The notes below the pieces were generated by a model. That model searched no databases. It had not been told where the DNA came from and saw only the letters and a list, made by a program, of their open reading frames with translations. From an uncultured Bacilli bacterium (GTDB lineage: Bacteria > Bacillota_I > Bacilli_A > ML615J-28 > CAG-313), in contig CATLBQ010000017.1 of the NCBI GenBank assembly GCA_949879765.1, positions 1 to 33,123 on the forward strand: a stretch of 33,123 nt of DNA. Direction: 5' to 3'. This document shows positions 1 through 8,320 of this stretch, in pieces. The translations under genes were made by a program, and so were the position numbers. Position 1 is the stretch's first letter; the number at the start of each line of letters is the position of its first letter.

Positions 1-12
1 ATAAAAAACAAG

Positions 13-50
13 AAAAAAAGTTCCAAAACATATTGTTTTTGGAACTTTTT
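13..50 (-). terminator. Rho-independent terminator after tRNA-Leu
   Basis: Read on the minus strand, an inverted repeat (arms GTTCCAAAA and TTTTGGAAC around a short A/T loop, 20-45) is followed by a run of seven T. It lies about 45 bases past the 3' end of the tRNA-Leu gene and would end the thioesterase/tRNA transcript. The plus-strand side also has a five-T run, so it may work both ways. Confidence 0.8.
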
Positions 51-91
51 AAGACTCTTTTGTCTTACCGAGTCTTTTCGTACAAAAATCA

Positions 92-178
92 TGGTGCAAT
101 CGATGAGACTCGAACTCACACGACCATTCGGTCACTACCCCCTCAAAGTAGCGCGTCTACCTATTCCGCCACGATTGC
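92..178 (-). tRNA. tRNA-Leu (anticodon GAG)
   Basis: The reverse complement folds as a class II tRNA of 87 nt. The acceptor arms GCAATCG and CGATTGC pair fully, then come A and an encoded CCA. The D-arm carries GGTAGACGC, the anticodon stem CTACT/GGTAG encloses the loop TTGAGGG (anticodon GAG, reading CUC/CUU), a long variable arm follows, and the T-arm has GTTCGAGTC. It begins 11 bases after the thioesterase stop on the same strand and is probably co-transcribed with it. Confidence 0.96.
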
Positions 179-189
179 CTATCCTGAAG

Positions 190-696
190 TTACTCTACTT
201 CAGGTAAATTATTAATTTCTTCTACATCATCTGGAACAATAACATTGACATCTTCGTGTGTATTTGTTGTGGCTATTTTATCTAGTGGTAACTTAAAATA
301 AGTAACCTCTGCTTCAGCCAATAATTCATTGTCCATATTATATAATTTTGCTACTGCAAAAAAGATTCTTCTTGTATTTTTAGTTACCTTACCAATTGCT
401 TTTAAATCAGTATCATATGGAACGACTTTTCTAAATTTTACTCGAATATCTCCAGTTACTGCCCATGTATTCGGTTCTACAATCCAAATTGCTCTTCCAG
501 CAATTTCATCTAATAACGCCGTGATTAATCCCCCATGAACTCTTTCTGGATAACTTTGATGCATTTCTTGATAACGAAATAAACTAACTACAGTTTGGTT
601 TTCCATCTCATAAAACGGAGCCTTTAATCCAAAAGGATTGTCCATTCCACAAATGTAACACATTTTGCTATTTGATTGCTTTCGTATAACTTTCAT
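190..696 (-). CDS. PaaI-type hotdog-fold thioesterase
   Basis: The 168-residue product resembles small hotdog-fold acyl-CoA thioesterases of the PaaI/4HBT group. An N-terminal CYICG...NPFGLKAP segment (Cys13, Cys16) is common in this family. It is followed by the active-site helix region VHGGLITALLDEIAGRA, typical of the fold, and by alternating beta strands (TGDIRVKFRKVVP, AEAEVTYF). These enzymes hydrolyse acyl-CoA thioesters in the cytoplasm; the natural acyl group cannot be read from the sequence. The frame is open further upstream, but ATG at 696 is preferred because AAAGGA lies just ahead of it and homology begins there. The last 30 residues are acidic and look unstructured. It is divergent from the small gene at 758 and directly precedes tRNA-Leu. 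Confidence 0.85.
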   Translation of the reverse strand: MKVIRKQSNSKMCYICGMDNPFGLKAPFYEMENQTVVSLFRYQEMHQSYPERVHGGLITALLDEIAGRAIWIVEPNTWAVTGDIRVKFRKVVPYDTDLKAIGKVTKNTRRIFFAVAKLYNMDNELLAEAEVTYFKLPLDKIATTNTHEDVNVIVPDDVEEINNLPEVE

Positions 697-757
697 AAAT
701 TTTCCTTTGCATGAATTGTTCTTGAATTTCGTATGATGTATATAAGGGGGGATACTT

Positions 758-1069
758 TTGGACTCAAATTTCGATGAATTCAAACAAACCATCCAATCGT
801 TTTCTGATTGGTTAGATCAAATTCCTCCTTATGAATATAGTCTATATGCCACAATCACAGGATATATTATAGCACTTTTTTTAGATACTGGCGCTCAAAA
901 TGCTTTTGGAAATTGGCTGGAACAAGTAGGACAGATTATTTTAACCATTGCCGCACAAGCAAGTGCTACTCCTACAAATGAAGAATATAATGCACTCAAA
1001 CAAGAAGTGAGTAATTTACGCCAAGAAATTGAAAGGCTTAAACGTTCTTCCAATAGGGAAGAGAACTAG
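758..1069 (+). CDS. Small membrane protein with C-terminal coiled coil (unknown function)
   Basis: The 103-residue product starts at a TTG; AAGGGGGG seven bases upstream makes this start convincing. The N-terminal part is acidic and aromatic. A hydrophobic stretch YATITGYIIALFLDT (about 31-45) and a second weaker one QVGQIILTIAAQASA (about 57-71) suggest one or two membrane-associated segments. The tail (about 75-100) has heptad-like spacing of leucine, valine and isoleucine among charges (YNALKQEVSNLRQEIERLK), a likely coiled coil. I do not recognise the family. A TATGAT box at 732-737 could serve as its -10. Its last 32 bases overlap the 3' end of the opposing TPR gene. It could anchor or oligomerise a partner, but nothing shows which. 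Confidence 0.7.
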   Translation: MDSNFDEFKQTIQSFSDWLDQIPPYEYSLYATITGYIIALFLDTGAQNAFGNWLEQVGQIILTIAAQASATPTNEEYNALKQEVSNLRQEIERLKRSSNREEN

Positions 1070-2972
1070 TTAGATTTTTTTGAGTCAAATAATAACAGCG
1101 TTCTTTTTTATCCAATGCTTCAGTGATTTCATGCTCTATCTTAGCTAATTTCTGACTTGTATGACCTGACTTTTGAGAAACTTGTTTGAGTAAAACCATT
1201 CTTGAAACGTCATATCGATAAAAAGGATAATTGGATTCTAGTAGCGTCATTGCCATTTGAGCGGTAAATCTAGAATCGCCAGTCAAATAAAAATAGGCAT
1301 AATAATAGGCTGTATGAGAACAACAACCTGTTCCCATTTTTTCGGCCGCAGACAAAATGATTTGTTTGGCTTTTTCTAAATCTGTGGTAACACCCTTGCC
1401 TTCTAAATAAGCATGCGCCAAATAGCCATAGGCACAATCGCAATTGGGATGCGCTTCATCGGCAATTTGTTGATAGGCTTTTTGGTAAAACCCAAACGCT
1501 TCTTCTTCATGCTTCATCAATTCTAAATCACGCCCCAACAAGGCCAGTACACAAGATGACATATTACTTTCTGCTTCTAATTCTAAAAGTTTTTGAGCTT
1601 TTTTCAAATCTTGCTTGATCCCATTTTCTCCATACATAAAGCGTACTGCCATTTTTCGTTTTGCCCATCGTGGTAATGATGCTATATTTTGTTTGCTGTA
1701 TTTTTTGATTTTTTGCTTTTGATGTTTGTCTAATATACTATAATCCGAAAGAATATCTAAATATTCCAACTCATCCAAATAGGCATATTCAAAGGCTTTT
1801 TGATAATACGACAATATTTCATCATAATCTTTTTCCAGTTTGAAAGCGATATCCGCAAGAATATAATACAACCTACCATCTTTTTCTTTTTCTACTATCG
1901 TACAAAGGAGTTGATAAGTCTCTAGATCTAAGCCTAGTTCATGATTCACGTCAATTACATCCGTTAAAATACTAGAAATCCCAGATAATCGATAGGACTC
2001 TAAAAAGGATACTTTTGCCTGTATCAAATCGTCTTGCTCACCACGTAATTTATGAAAGACCCCTTTGATATAATATATTTTCCAACTTTTATGGCTACTT
2101 AGATACTGATCCATTAATGAAATGCCTAGACTATATTCTTCTAATGCCTCATATACTTTGGTTTTTTCAAGTAAAATATACTCTTGATTTTCATCGGTTT
2201 CCATTTCATCTAGGATTGCCAAGGCTTGTTGATAAGCTTTCTTTAAGGTATACGCTTCTACCATCATCAACCGAGTCAAATCATCATTTTCTTCATACTG
2301 CAAATAGATATTTGCATATTGTATCACATCATCTAGATAAGAGACTTGGCTCGTATCCTTTTTATACATTTGCATGGCAAGTCTTGCCTTTAGATAGTAG
2401 GTCATGCCACTTTGAGGAAAGTCAATTCGAAATTGATTGATTTCTCGCTCTGCTTCATCTACTCTTTCTAATGAAATGAGTACATCTATTTTACAGATGC
2501 GCAATTGCATTTCATCATCAAATTCACTGAGGTGATCAATACAATCTTGAATATAATATAAAGATTCTTGAAAAGATTCCTCATCTTCTTTTCGAGCATA
2601 GGCTCTTGCTAGGGCAAATTTGATATCATTTTCAAATGTACACTGTTTTTTGAGGGCTTCTTTTCCATGTAAAATCACTTGATCAATTTCAGAAATACTA
2701 TCGTATAATAAGGTTAAAAAACCATGACTTTCTTGCACATACTTGGTTTTTTGGACAATTAAATAGGTAAAATCATCTATACTTTGTTGATGATGCTCAC
2801 GAATTTGTGAAATATCAAGGGTAGCTCTGGTATAAATGACATCCGCAAGCATTGTTATTTTTGCATTGTTTTTCATTTCTTCTATCAATTCAGATAACAT
2901 TTGATATGCTGCTTCGGGATTTTTATTTGTAATCTCGTTTAATGCTGCATAAAATTGATCCTCATATGTCAT
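1038..2972 (-). CDS. TPR/Sel1-like repeat protein
   Basis: The 644-residue protein is almost wholly alpha-helical solenoid. Repeated units with TPR-like spacing of small and aromatic residues run from the N terminus (YAALNEI, YQMLSELIEEM) to about residue 430. The C-terminal third has Sel1-like features (AVRFMYGENGIKQDLKKAQKLL; then YGYLAHAYLEGKGVTTDLEKA), the usual gene-number-spacer pattern of that repeat. No signal peptide or membrane segment is visible, so a cytoplasmic scaffold or protein-interaction role is likely; the partner is unknown. AAAGGAG precedes the ATG, which follows the smpB stop by one base, so it is probably the last gene of the rnr-smpB transcript. In Bacillus the gene after smpB is ssrA (tmRNA); here it is this protein. 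The 3' end overlaps the convergent small gene by 32 bases. Confidence 0.85.
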   Translation of the reverse strand: MTYEDQFYAALNEITNKNPEAAYQMLSELIEEMKNNAKITMLADVIYTRATLDISQIREHHQQSIDDFTYLIVQKTKYVQESHGFLTLLYDSISEIDQVILHGKEALKKQCTFENDIKFALARAYARKEDEESFQESLYYIQDCIDHLSEFDDEMQLRICKIDVLISLERVDEAEREINQFRIDFPQSGMTYYLKARLAMQMYKKDTSQVSYLDDVIQYANIYLQYEENDDLTRLMMVEAYTLKKAYQQALAILDEMETDENQEYILLEKTKVYEALEEYSLGISLMDQYLSSHKSWKIYYIKGVFHKLRGEQDDLIQAKVSFLESYRLSGISSILTDVIDVNHELGLDLETYQLLCTIVEKEKDGRLYYILADIAFKLEKDYDEILSYYQKAFEYAYLDELEYLDILSDYSILDKHQKQKIKKYSKQNIASLPRWAKRKMAVRFMYGENGIKQDLKKAQKLLELEAESNMSSCVLALLGRDLELMKHEEEAFGFYQKAYQQIADEAHPNCDCAYGYLAHAYLEGKGVTTDLEKAKQIILSAAEKMGTGCCSHTAYYYAYFYLTGDSRFTAQMAMTLLESNYPFYRYDVSRMVLLKQVSQKSGHTSQKLAKIEHEITEALDKKERCYYLTQKNLTSSLPYWKNV

Positions 2973-2973
2973 T

Positions 2974-3423
2974 TTAGTACTCCTTTATCTCTTTTTGACT
3001 ATCTTTTTTCTTTTGGTCTTCTCGTTTATCGTAATTCTTTTTTCCCTTTGCTAGACCAACATCTACTTTGGCTAATCCATTTCGTAATACCACTTGAATA
3101 GGGATTAGTGTGTATCCTTCTTTTTGGAGTCGCAAAGATAGCTTTAAAATTTCTTTCTTGTGCAATAACAATTTTCTTGTTCGATCGGGCTGATGATTAA
3201 AGATATTGCCCATTTCATATTTTGAAATATACAATCCCGATAAAAAGATTTCACCTTTTTTGATATAACAAAAGGCATCTTGAAGAGAGACCTTTCCATT
3301 GCGGATAGCTTTAATTTCCGTTCCTGTCAAAACGATGCCACATTCATAAATTTCATCAATGAAATAGTCAAAAGTGGCTTTTTTATTACTTGCAACTCGC
3401 TTTTCCATTTTTCTTTCATTCAT
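2974..3423 (-). CDS. smpB: SsrA-binding protein SmpB
   Basis: The 149-residue product is of normal SmpB length. It binds tmRNA and delivers it to stalled ribosomes for trans-translation. Visible family features are the start of the OB fold (VASNKKATFDYFIDEIYECGIVLTGTEIKAIRNGKVSLQDAF), the internal YEMGNIFNHQPDRTRKLLLHKKEI region, and the Lys-rich C-terminal tail (GKKNYDKREDQKKKD) that enters the ribosomal A site and mRNA channel. The ATG is preceded by GAGGTG. The rnr stop lies two bases upstream, so the two are translated from one message. The rnr-smpB pairing is standard in Bacillota. No tmRNA gene is visible in this window. Confidence 0.97.
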   Translation of the reverse strand: MNERKMEKRVASNKKATFDYFIDEIYECGIVLTGTEIKAIRNGKVSLQDAFCYIKKGEIFLSGLYISKYEMGNIFNHQPDRTRKLLLHKKEILKLSLRLQKEGYTLIPIQVVLRNGLAKVDVGLAKGKKNYDKREDQKKKDSQKEIKEY

Positions 3424-3425
3424 TG

Positions 3426-5576
3426 TTACACCTCACCTGAAAGAATCTTGAATGTAATAAGACGTTTTTCAATATTAGCATCTACCAATTGAACCATAAC
3501 CACATCTCCTAATTGGTATTTCTTCTTGGTTCTTTCTCCTATAACCATACCTCGAACATCATCAATTCCATAATAATCATCTTTCATCTCATTGTATTTT
3601 ACCAAACCTTCAATGGTATTGTCAAGTGTGATGAACATCCCAAAATTCGTAATAGCAGAAATAATTCCTTTGGCATGTAAGCCTTTATGGGCACTTGCAT
3701 ATTCAACTTTTTTCATGTTCACTGTATCCCGTTCTAGCATTTCTGCTCTTCGCTCGGTTTTACTAGCAGTTACACTTGCAGAATTGACTCGATTCGCAAA
3801 ATAGTCGATTGGACTTGTGAGTTGTACTTCCTTTTTGCCTAATAAAAACTGTTGAATCAAACGATGCACCATCAAATCCGGATATCTTCTAATCGGTGAA
3901 GTAAAGTGCGTATAACATTTACTTGCCAAGCCAAAATGTCCGATATTATATTCTTGATATTTGGCTTTGGACATACTTCGAATCATCAATTGATTGACAA
4001 TTGTACCTTTCGTTTGTTCTTCCTTCTCCTCATCTTTTGATTCACCGATATCTAATAAAACTTGTTGAAGCATTTTAGGAAATGCTTTTTTATTTTTGAT
4101 TCGTATAGGATAACCAAATTGGTTCAACATCATCAAGAGTCGACTGATTTTTTCTTCCTTTGGTTCCTCATGTACACGATAAATAAACGGAACATGTAAC
4201 CAGGTCATCGCTTCTGCTACAGTTTCATTGGCAATCAACATAAATTCTTCAATGATTTTTTCAGCAGTTCTTTGCTTTCTGAGCAAAATGTCAACTACCT
4301 TTCCATTTTTATCTAATATTAATTTAGGTTCTGCTGTTTCAAATTCAAATGATCCACGTTGAATACGCATTTGATTGAGTATATTGGCAAGGGTTCGCAT
4401 TTGTTTTAACATCGGATAAATATCATAATAAGCATCACGAATAACACTATTTTTTTCTTCCAACATTGCATTTACATTGGCATAAGTCATTCGATGCTTG
4501 CTTTGAATAATAGCCTCAAATACATCATAGCTTTGTACTTTTCCATGCTCATCAATGATCATCTCGCAAGCAAGCACTAGCCGATCAACTCCTTCATGTA
4601 AAGAACAAATTCCATTCGACAACTCCTTAGGTAACATAGGAATTACCCGATCGGGTAAATATACACTGGTTCCTCTTTCAAGCGCTTCGCTATCCAGAAC
4701 ACTTTGTTCTTTTACATAATGGCTCACATCCGCAATATATACGCCTAGAAAGAATGTACCGTCGTATAAGTCAGTGACTGAAACCGCATCATCTAAATCT
4801 TTTGCATCATCACCATCGATTGTAATGATACATTGATTTCTTAAGTCGCGAATGGCTGGATTCTCCTTTAATAGTGTTTCTGTATCCACACTTGTAGGCA
4901 TTGACCGAGCACAAACCATTGCTTCTTGAGAAAAGGCAGTAGGAATGCCACTTGATAAGACCAAACTTGTAATATCTAACCCCGGAAGGTGTTTGTTGCC
5001 ATATACTTCAATGACTTTGCCATCAGCAGTTTGATTGTCAAAAATTTGCATCAAGCGTACTTTCACCATATCATTGACTTTCGCCTTCATTAAATCTTTT
5101 TCTTTGATATATACTAACAGATTGATTTTGCTATTGACACTTCGCACAACCGCTTTTCCTTTGAGTCTAGAAACGGGTCCAATAATCATTTGGGTATTTC
5201 GTTTGAGAATTTCAATAATTTCTCCTTCTAAACGCCCTAAGCGATCATAATGATAATGTACCAATACCTCATCATAACTGATTGCCCCATTGAAATGTTC
5301 AAAATGGATAAAAATTCCCCCTATTTCCGTATCCACAAAACCAAATCTAGCTTCTTTTACATCTAATATGCCTTTTGCAAATTGCAATTGGGATAATAGA
5401 CCAAATTGACCTTTTTCATTATGAGCAATGAGATGTTCTTCTTCCATTTGATTGAGCGTTTTTATCAATTGGGTAAATGCCTTCCCTGTTGTCAAATGTA
5501 AGATTTCAAACAATTGATTGACCGTTAATGGGGTATAATCATCTGATTCAAATAAAGTAATAAGCTGTTCTTTCAT
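3426..5576 (-). CDS. rnr: Ribonuclease R
   Basis: The product is a 716-residue RNB-family 3'-to-5' exoribonuclease that degrades structured RNA and acts in trans-translation quality control. From the N terminus there is a winged-helix-like segment (1-60), two cold-shock/OB domains (about 70-240), the catalytic RNB domain with IDGDDAKDLDDA at 253-264 carrying the Mg-binding aspartates, and the downstream YLPDRVIPMLP motif near 306-316. A C-terminal S1 domain (ITNFGMFITLDNTIEGLV) follows, but the long basic tail seen in Escherichia coli is absent. The start is placed at ATG 5576 because AAAGGAGG lies just ahead; the frame is open 18 codons further upstream without a site. The secG terminator sits just upstream, so the gene is read through it or has a promoter I could not define. 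Confidence 0.97.
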   Translation of the reverse strand: MKEQLITLFESDDYTPLTVNQLFEILHLTTGKAFTQLIKTLNQMEEEHLIAHNEKGQFGLLSQLQFAKGILDVKEARFGFVDTEIGGIFIHFEHFNGAISYDEVLVHYHYDRLGRLEGEIIEILKRNTQMIIGPVSRLKGKAVVRSVNSKINLLVYIKEKDLMKAKVNDMVKVRLMQIFDNQTADGKVIEVYGNKHLPGLDITSLVLSSGIPTAFSQEAMVCARSMPTSVDTETLLKENPAIRDLRNQCIITIDGDDAKDLDDAVSVTDLYDGTFFLGVYIADVSHYVKEQSVLDSEALERGTSVYLPDRVIPMLPKELSNGICSLHEGVDRLVLACEMIIDEHGKVQSYDVFEAIIQSKHRMTYANVNAMLEEKNSVIRDAYYDIYPMLKQMRTLANILNQMRIQRGSFEFETAEPKLILDKNGKVVDILLRKQRTAEKIIEEFMLIANETVAEAMTWLHVPFIYRVHEEPKEEKISRLLMMLNQFGYPIRIKNKKAFPKMLQQVLLDIGESKDEEKEEQTKGTIVNQLMIRSMSKAKYQEYNIGHFGLASKCYTHFTSPIRRYPDLMVHRLIQQFLLGKKEVQLTSPIDYFANRVNSASVTASKTERRAEMLERDTVNMKKVEYASAHKGLHAKGIISAITNFGMFITLDNTIEGLVKYNEMKDDYYGIDDVRGMVIGERTKKKYQLGDVVMVQLVDANIEKRLITFKILSGEV

Positions 5577-5604
5577 GGTCTTCCTCCTTTCTTTTCTTAT
5601 GCAA

Positions 5605-5637
5605 TTGTCAAAAATAAAAAGGGCAAACATAGCCCTT
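5605..5637 (-). terminator. Rho-independent terminator after secG
   Basis: On the minus strand, AAGGGC and GCCCTT (5619-5624 and 5632-5637) enclose a seven-base loop and are followed by TTTATTTTTG. The hairpin starts directly after the secG stop and precedes the rnr ribosome binding site, so it may reduce rather than abolish rnr expression from the secG promoter. Confidence 0.75.
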
Positions 5638-5644
5638 CATATTT

Positions 5645-5884
5645 TTACAGTTTTGGTAAAATAACTACAAGCATTGCTACTACAAAGAAAACAATTGAAA
5701 GCACTGTTGTAATTTGATTAATTACTTTTTCTGCACCTCTTTGTTTTTGATTAGCAAATAACTCAGATTTTTCACCGGAAAATGCACGAGATGCATCATC
5801 CTTTGAGCCTTGTAATACAATAATCAAAATTAAAAGTAAAGAGATAACTAATAATATATAATCATACCATTGCATTGCACCCAT
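5645..5884 (-). CDS. secG: Preprotein translocase subunit SecG
   Basis: This 79-residue membrane protein has the size and plan of SecG, the accessory subunit of the SecYEG channel. It has two hydrophobic spans (about 9-24 and 55-77) separated by a polar loop containing GSKDDASRAFSG, close to the family signature. The downstream FANQKQRGAEKVINQIT stretch leads into the second span. AGGAGG eight bases before the ATG fixes the start at MGAMQ; the second Met is too far from the site. A TATAAT box at 5932-5937 (minus strand) is a plausible -10, with no convincing -35. The order secG, rnr, smpB is conserved in Bacillota. Confidence 0.95.
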   Translation of the reverse strand: MGAMQWYDYILLVISLLLILIIVLQGSKDDASRAFSGEKSELFANQKQRGAEKVINQITTVLSIVFFVVAMLVVILPKL

Positions 5885-5978
5885 ATTATTGGCCTCCTAT
5901 TTCGAATATTTCATTGATACTAATTGATGTTATTATATCATAAAATGGAATTAAATTCTAGTAATTTACAAATTTATT

Positions 5979-8297
5979 TTATTTTATCGCATATTTTACG
6001 ACTTCTTCGACAGATTCTACTGGAATAATCGTTAAACTATGTTTCACGCTATCTGGGATTTCCTCAATGTCTTTGACATTGTCTTTAGGAATCAAAATGG
6101 TAGTTAATCCACTGCGATGAGCTGCAATTGACTTTTCACGTAAACCACCAATTGGTAAAACTCTCCCTCTCAAGGTAACCTCACCAGTCATGCCTACCGT
6201 ATGGTTGACTTTTTTGCCACTAAATGAAGAGATGATTCCAGTAGCTATCGTTACTCCTGCGGATGGGCCATCCTTAGGAACCGCACCTTCTGGTACATGA
6301 ATATGAATATCTGACTCTTTAAATGTTTGATAATCGATTCCAAATTTCTCTGCATTGGTTTTCACATAACTCAGTGCTGCTTGTGCAGACTCTTTCATTA
6401 CATCACCTAGTTTACCAGTTAATACGAGTCTGCCTTCGCCTTTATAGTGCGTAACCTCAACTGAAAGGGTATCACCACCAAACTGCGTATAGGCAAGGCC
6501 AGTCACTACACCAATTTGGTCTAAGTCATCCGCAATGTTATGGGTATATTTGGGTTTGCCCAAATAATCTTCTAAGTTATCCGCATCCACATCCACTCGC
6601 TTTGCGTCATCCATTAAAATGTGTTTGATGGCTTTTCGAATAATAGTACCTAATAAACGCTCTAATTCACGTACGCCAGCTTCTCTTGTATACTCTTGAA
6701 TGATACGATAAATTGCTTGATCGCTAATCGAGAAAAAATCCGCATCTAATCCATTATTTTGAAGTTGTTTGGCTATCAAATGTCGCTTAGCAATTTCAAA
6801 CTTTTCATATTCTGTATAACTAGAAACCTCAACGATTTCTAAACGATCCCGAAGTGGGGCTGGAATATTTTCCAAATAGTTCGCTGTTGCGATAAAGAAA
6901 ACATTCGATAGGTCATAAGGCTCTTCTAAATAATGATCGCTGAAAAACCGGTTTTGCTCAGAATCCAGTACTTCAAGCATCGCACTTGTTGGATCACCTT
7001 TATAATCACTGGACATTTTATCGATTTCATCTAGCAAAAAGACGGGATTATTGGTACCAGCCTTAGCCATAGCTTGCAAAATTCTACCAGGCAATGCACC
7101 CAAATAGGTTCTTCTATGACCTCTAATTTCCGATTCATCTTTTACACCACCTAAAGCCTGTTTTACAAAAGATTTATTTAGTGCTTTAGCTATGCTTCTT
7201 GCAAGGGAAGTTTTTCCAACCCCAGGTGGACCTGCCAAACATAAGATGGTTTGTGGATTTTTATGATTCATCACCTTTACCGCAAGATATTCTAAAATAC
7301 GGTCTTTCACTAAATCTAATCCATAATGATCCTTGTCCAATTCCTTTTTAGCTAGTGCTATATCATCTGAATCCACTGATTGTTTGCTCCAAGGCAGTTC
7401 AATCATAAAATCAAGGTATTTACGAATCACGCCAGACTCAGGAGAGCTTCCTGGCATAGAAGTGTACCGATTCAGTTCAATCAGCGCCTTATCTTCTATA
7501 CTCTTAGGCATACCTGCTGCTTTGATTTTTTCACGCAATGTATCTATTTCAGTTTCTCTTTTGGCCTTTTCGCCTAATTCTTCTTGAATAGCTTTCATCT
7601 TTTCTCGCAAAAAGTACTCTTTTTGAGATTCATTGATACTTCGTTTGACTTCTTCAGCAATTTTATTTTCTAAATCTTGAAATACTTTTTGGCGATTTAA
7701 ATCTTCATAAACAAATCCCATTCGTACTGTGGTATTGCTTTCAAAGAAATAACGCAATACATCCTTGGCTTCCGTTAAAATGGCTGAAGCAATTCGATCT
7801 GATAACTCATCATATCCTAATTTATTACTTGCTAGCACTTGTTTAACGGTTGTTAGTCCTTCTGAGGTAGATGTAGTTGCCTCCATAAATTTTTGAATCA
7901 AATGAAAAGTAGCCTCTTCTTTCATCGTATCGGTACTTATCGATGGTACCGTTTCAAAATGAACCATTAAAGTCCCTTCAGCTGTTTCAAAATGAATGAC
8001 ATCAGCGCGAACAATGGTTTGCATTTTTACACGCTTCGTCCCATTGGGGCTTGTCATATTCAATACAACTTTGGCAACAACAACTCGTTTATATAATCCC
8101 TGCTCAGTATTTACTTTTTTGTCTTGCTCAGGCACCAATAATACAACATAATTTTTATACTGTTCAGCCAATTTAAGTGCTCTTAGTTCATTGTCTGTTG
8201 TAAAATCAATGCGATATTCATTAGAAGGAAGTGGCACAATGTCCCTTACGATTAATCCAGGTAGCGTTGCATCTACTTTTTCTATTCTTGTAAACAT
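5979..8297 (-). CDS. lon: ATP-dependent protease Lon
   Basis: The 772-residue cytoplasmic protease is full length and nearly collinear with Escherichia coli Lon. Domains: the N-terminal substrate-binding LAN domain (about 1-200) and coiled-coil linker (about 200-300), then the AAA+ module with Walker A GPPGVGKT at 356-363 and Walker B LLDEID at 421-426. The Ser-Lys protease domain has the catalytic Ser in PKDGPSAG at residue 679 and the catalytic Lys in GGLREKSIAAH at 722. It degrades misfolded and regulatory proteins. AAAGGAG precedes the ATG. The gene follows clpX by 23 bases in the tig-clpX-lon order known from Bacillus, and is probably co-transcribed with clpX. No CIRCE or CtsR-type operator was recognised upstream. 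Confidence 0.98.
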   Translation of the reverse strand: MFTRIEKVDATLPGLIVRDIVPLPSNEYRIDFTTDNELRALKLAEQYKNYVVLLVPEQDKKVNTEQGLYKRVVVAKVVLNMTSPNGTKRVKMQTIVRADVIHFETAEGTLMVHFETVPSISTDTMKEEATFHLIQKFMEATTSTSEGLTTVKQVLASNKLGYDELSDRIASAILTEAKDVLRYFFESNTTVRMGFVYEDLNRQKVFQDLENKIAEEVKRSINESQKEYFLREKMKAIQEELGEKAKRETEIDTLREKIKAAGMPKSIEDKALIELNRYTSMPGSSPESGVIRKYLDFMIELPWSKQSVDSDDIALAKKELDKDHYGLDLVKDRILEYLAVKVMNHKNPQTILCLAGPPGVGKTSLARSIAKALNKSFVKQALGGVKDESEIRGHRRTYLGALPGRILQAMAKAGTNNPVFLLDEIDKMSSDYKGDPTSAMLEVLDSEQNRFFSDHYLEEPYDLSNVFFIATANYLENIPAPLRDRLEIVEVSSYTEYEKFEIAKRHLIAKQLQNNGLDADFFSISDQAIYRIIQEYTREAGVRELERLLGTIIRKAIKHILMDDAKRVDVDADNLEDYLGKPKYTHNIADDLDQIGVVTGLAYTQFGGDTLSVEVTHYKGEGRLVLTGKLGDVMKESAQAALSYVKTNAEKFGIDYQTFKESDIHIHVPEGAVPKDGPSAGVTIATGIISSFSGKKVNHTVGMTGEVTLRGRVLPIGGLREKSIAAHRSGLTTILIPKDNVKDIEEIPDSVKHSLTIIPVESVEEVVKYAIK

Positions 8298-8320
8298 CTT
8301 TTTTCTCCTTTCTAACCTAC

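Noticed and set aside
33-215. Open frame of 60 codons on the plus strand
   Set aside because: It runs antisense through the tRNA-Leu gene and a terminator and has no ribosome binding site.
2117-2440. 107-codon plus-strand frame within the TPR gene
   Set aside because: It is a shadow of the long TPR frame; composition and start are not gene-like.
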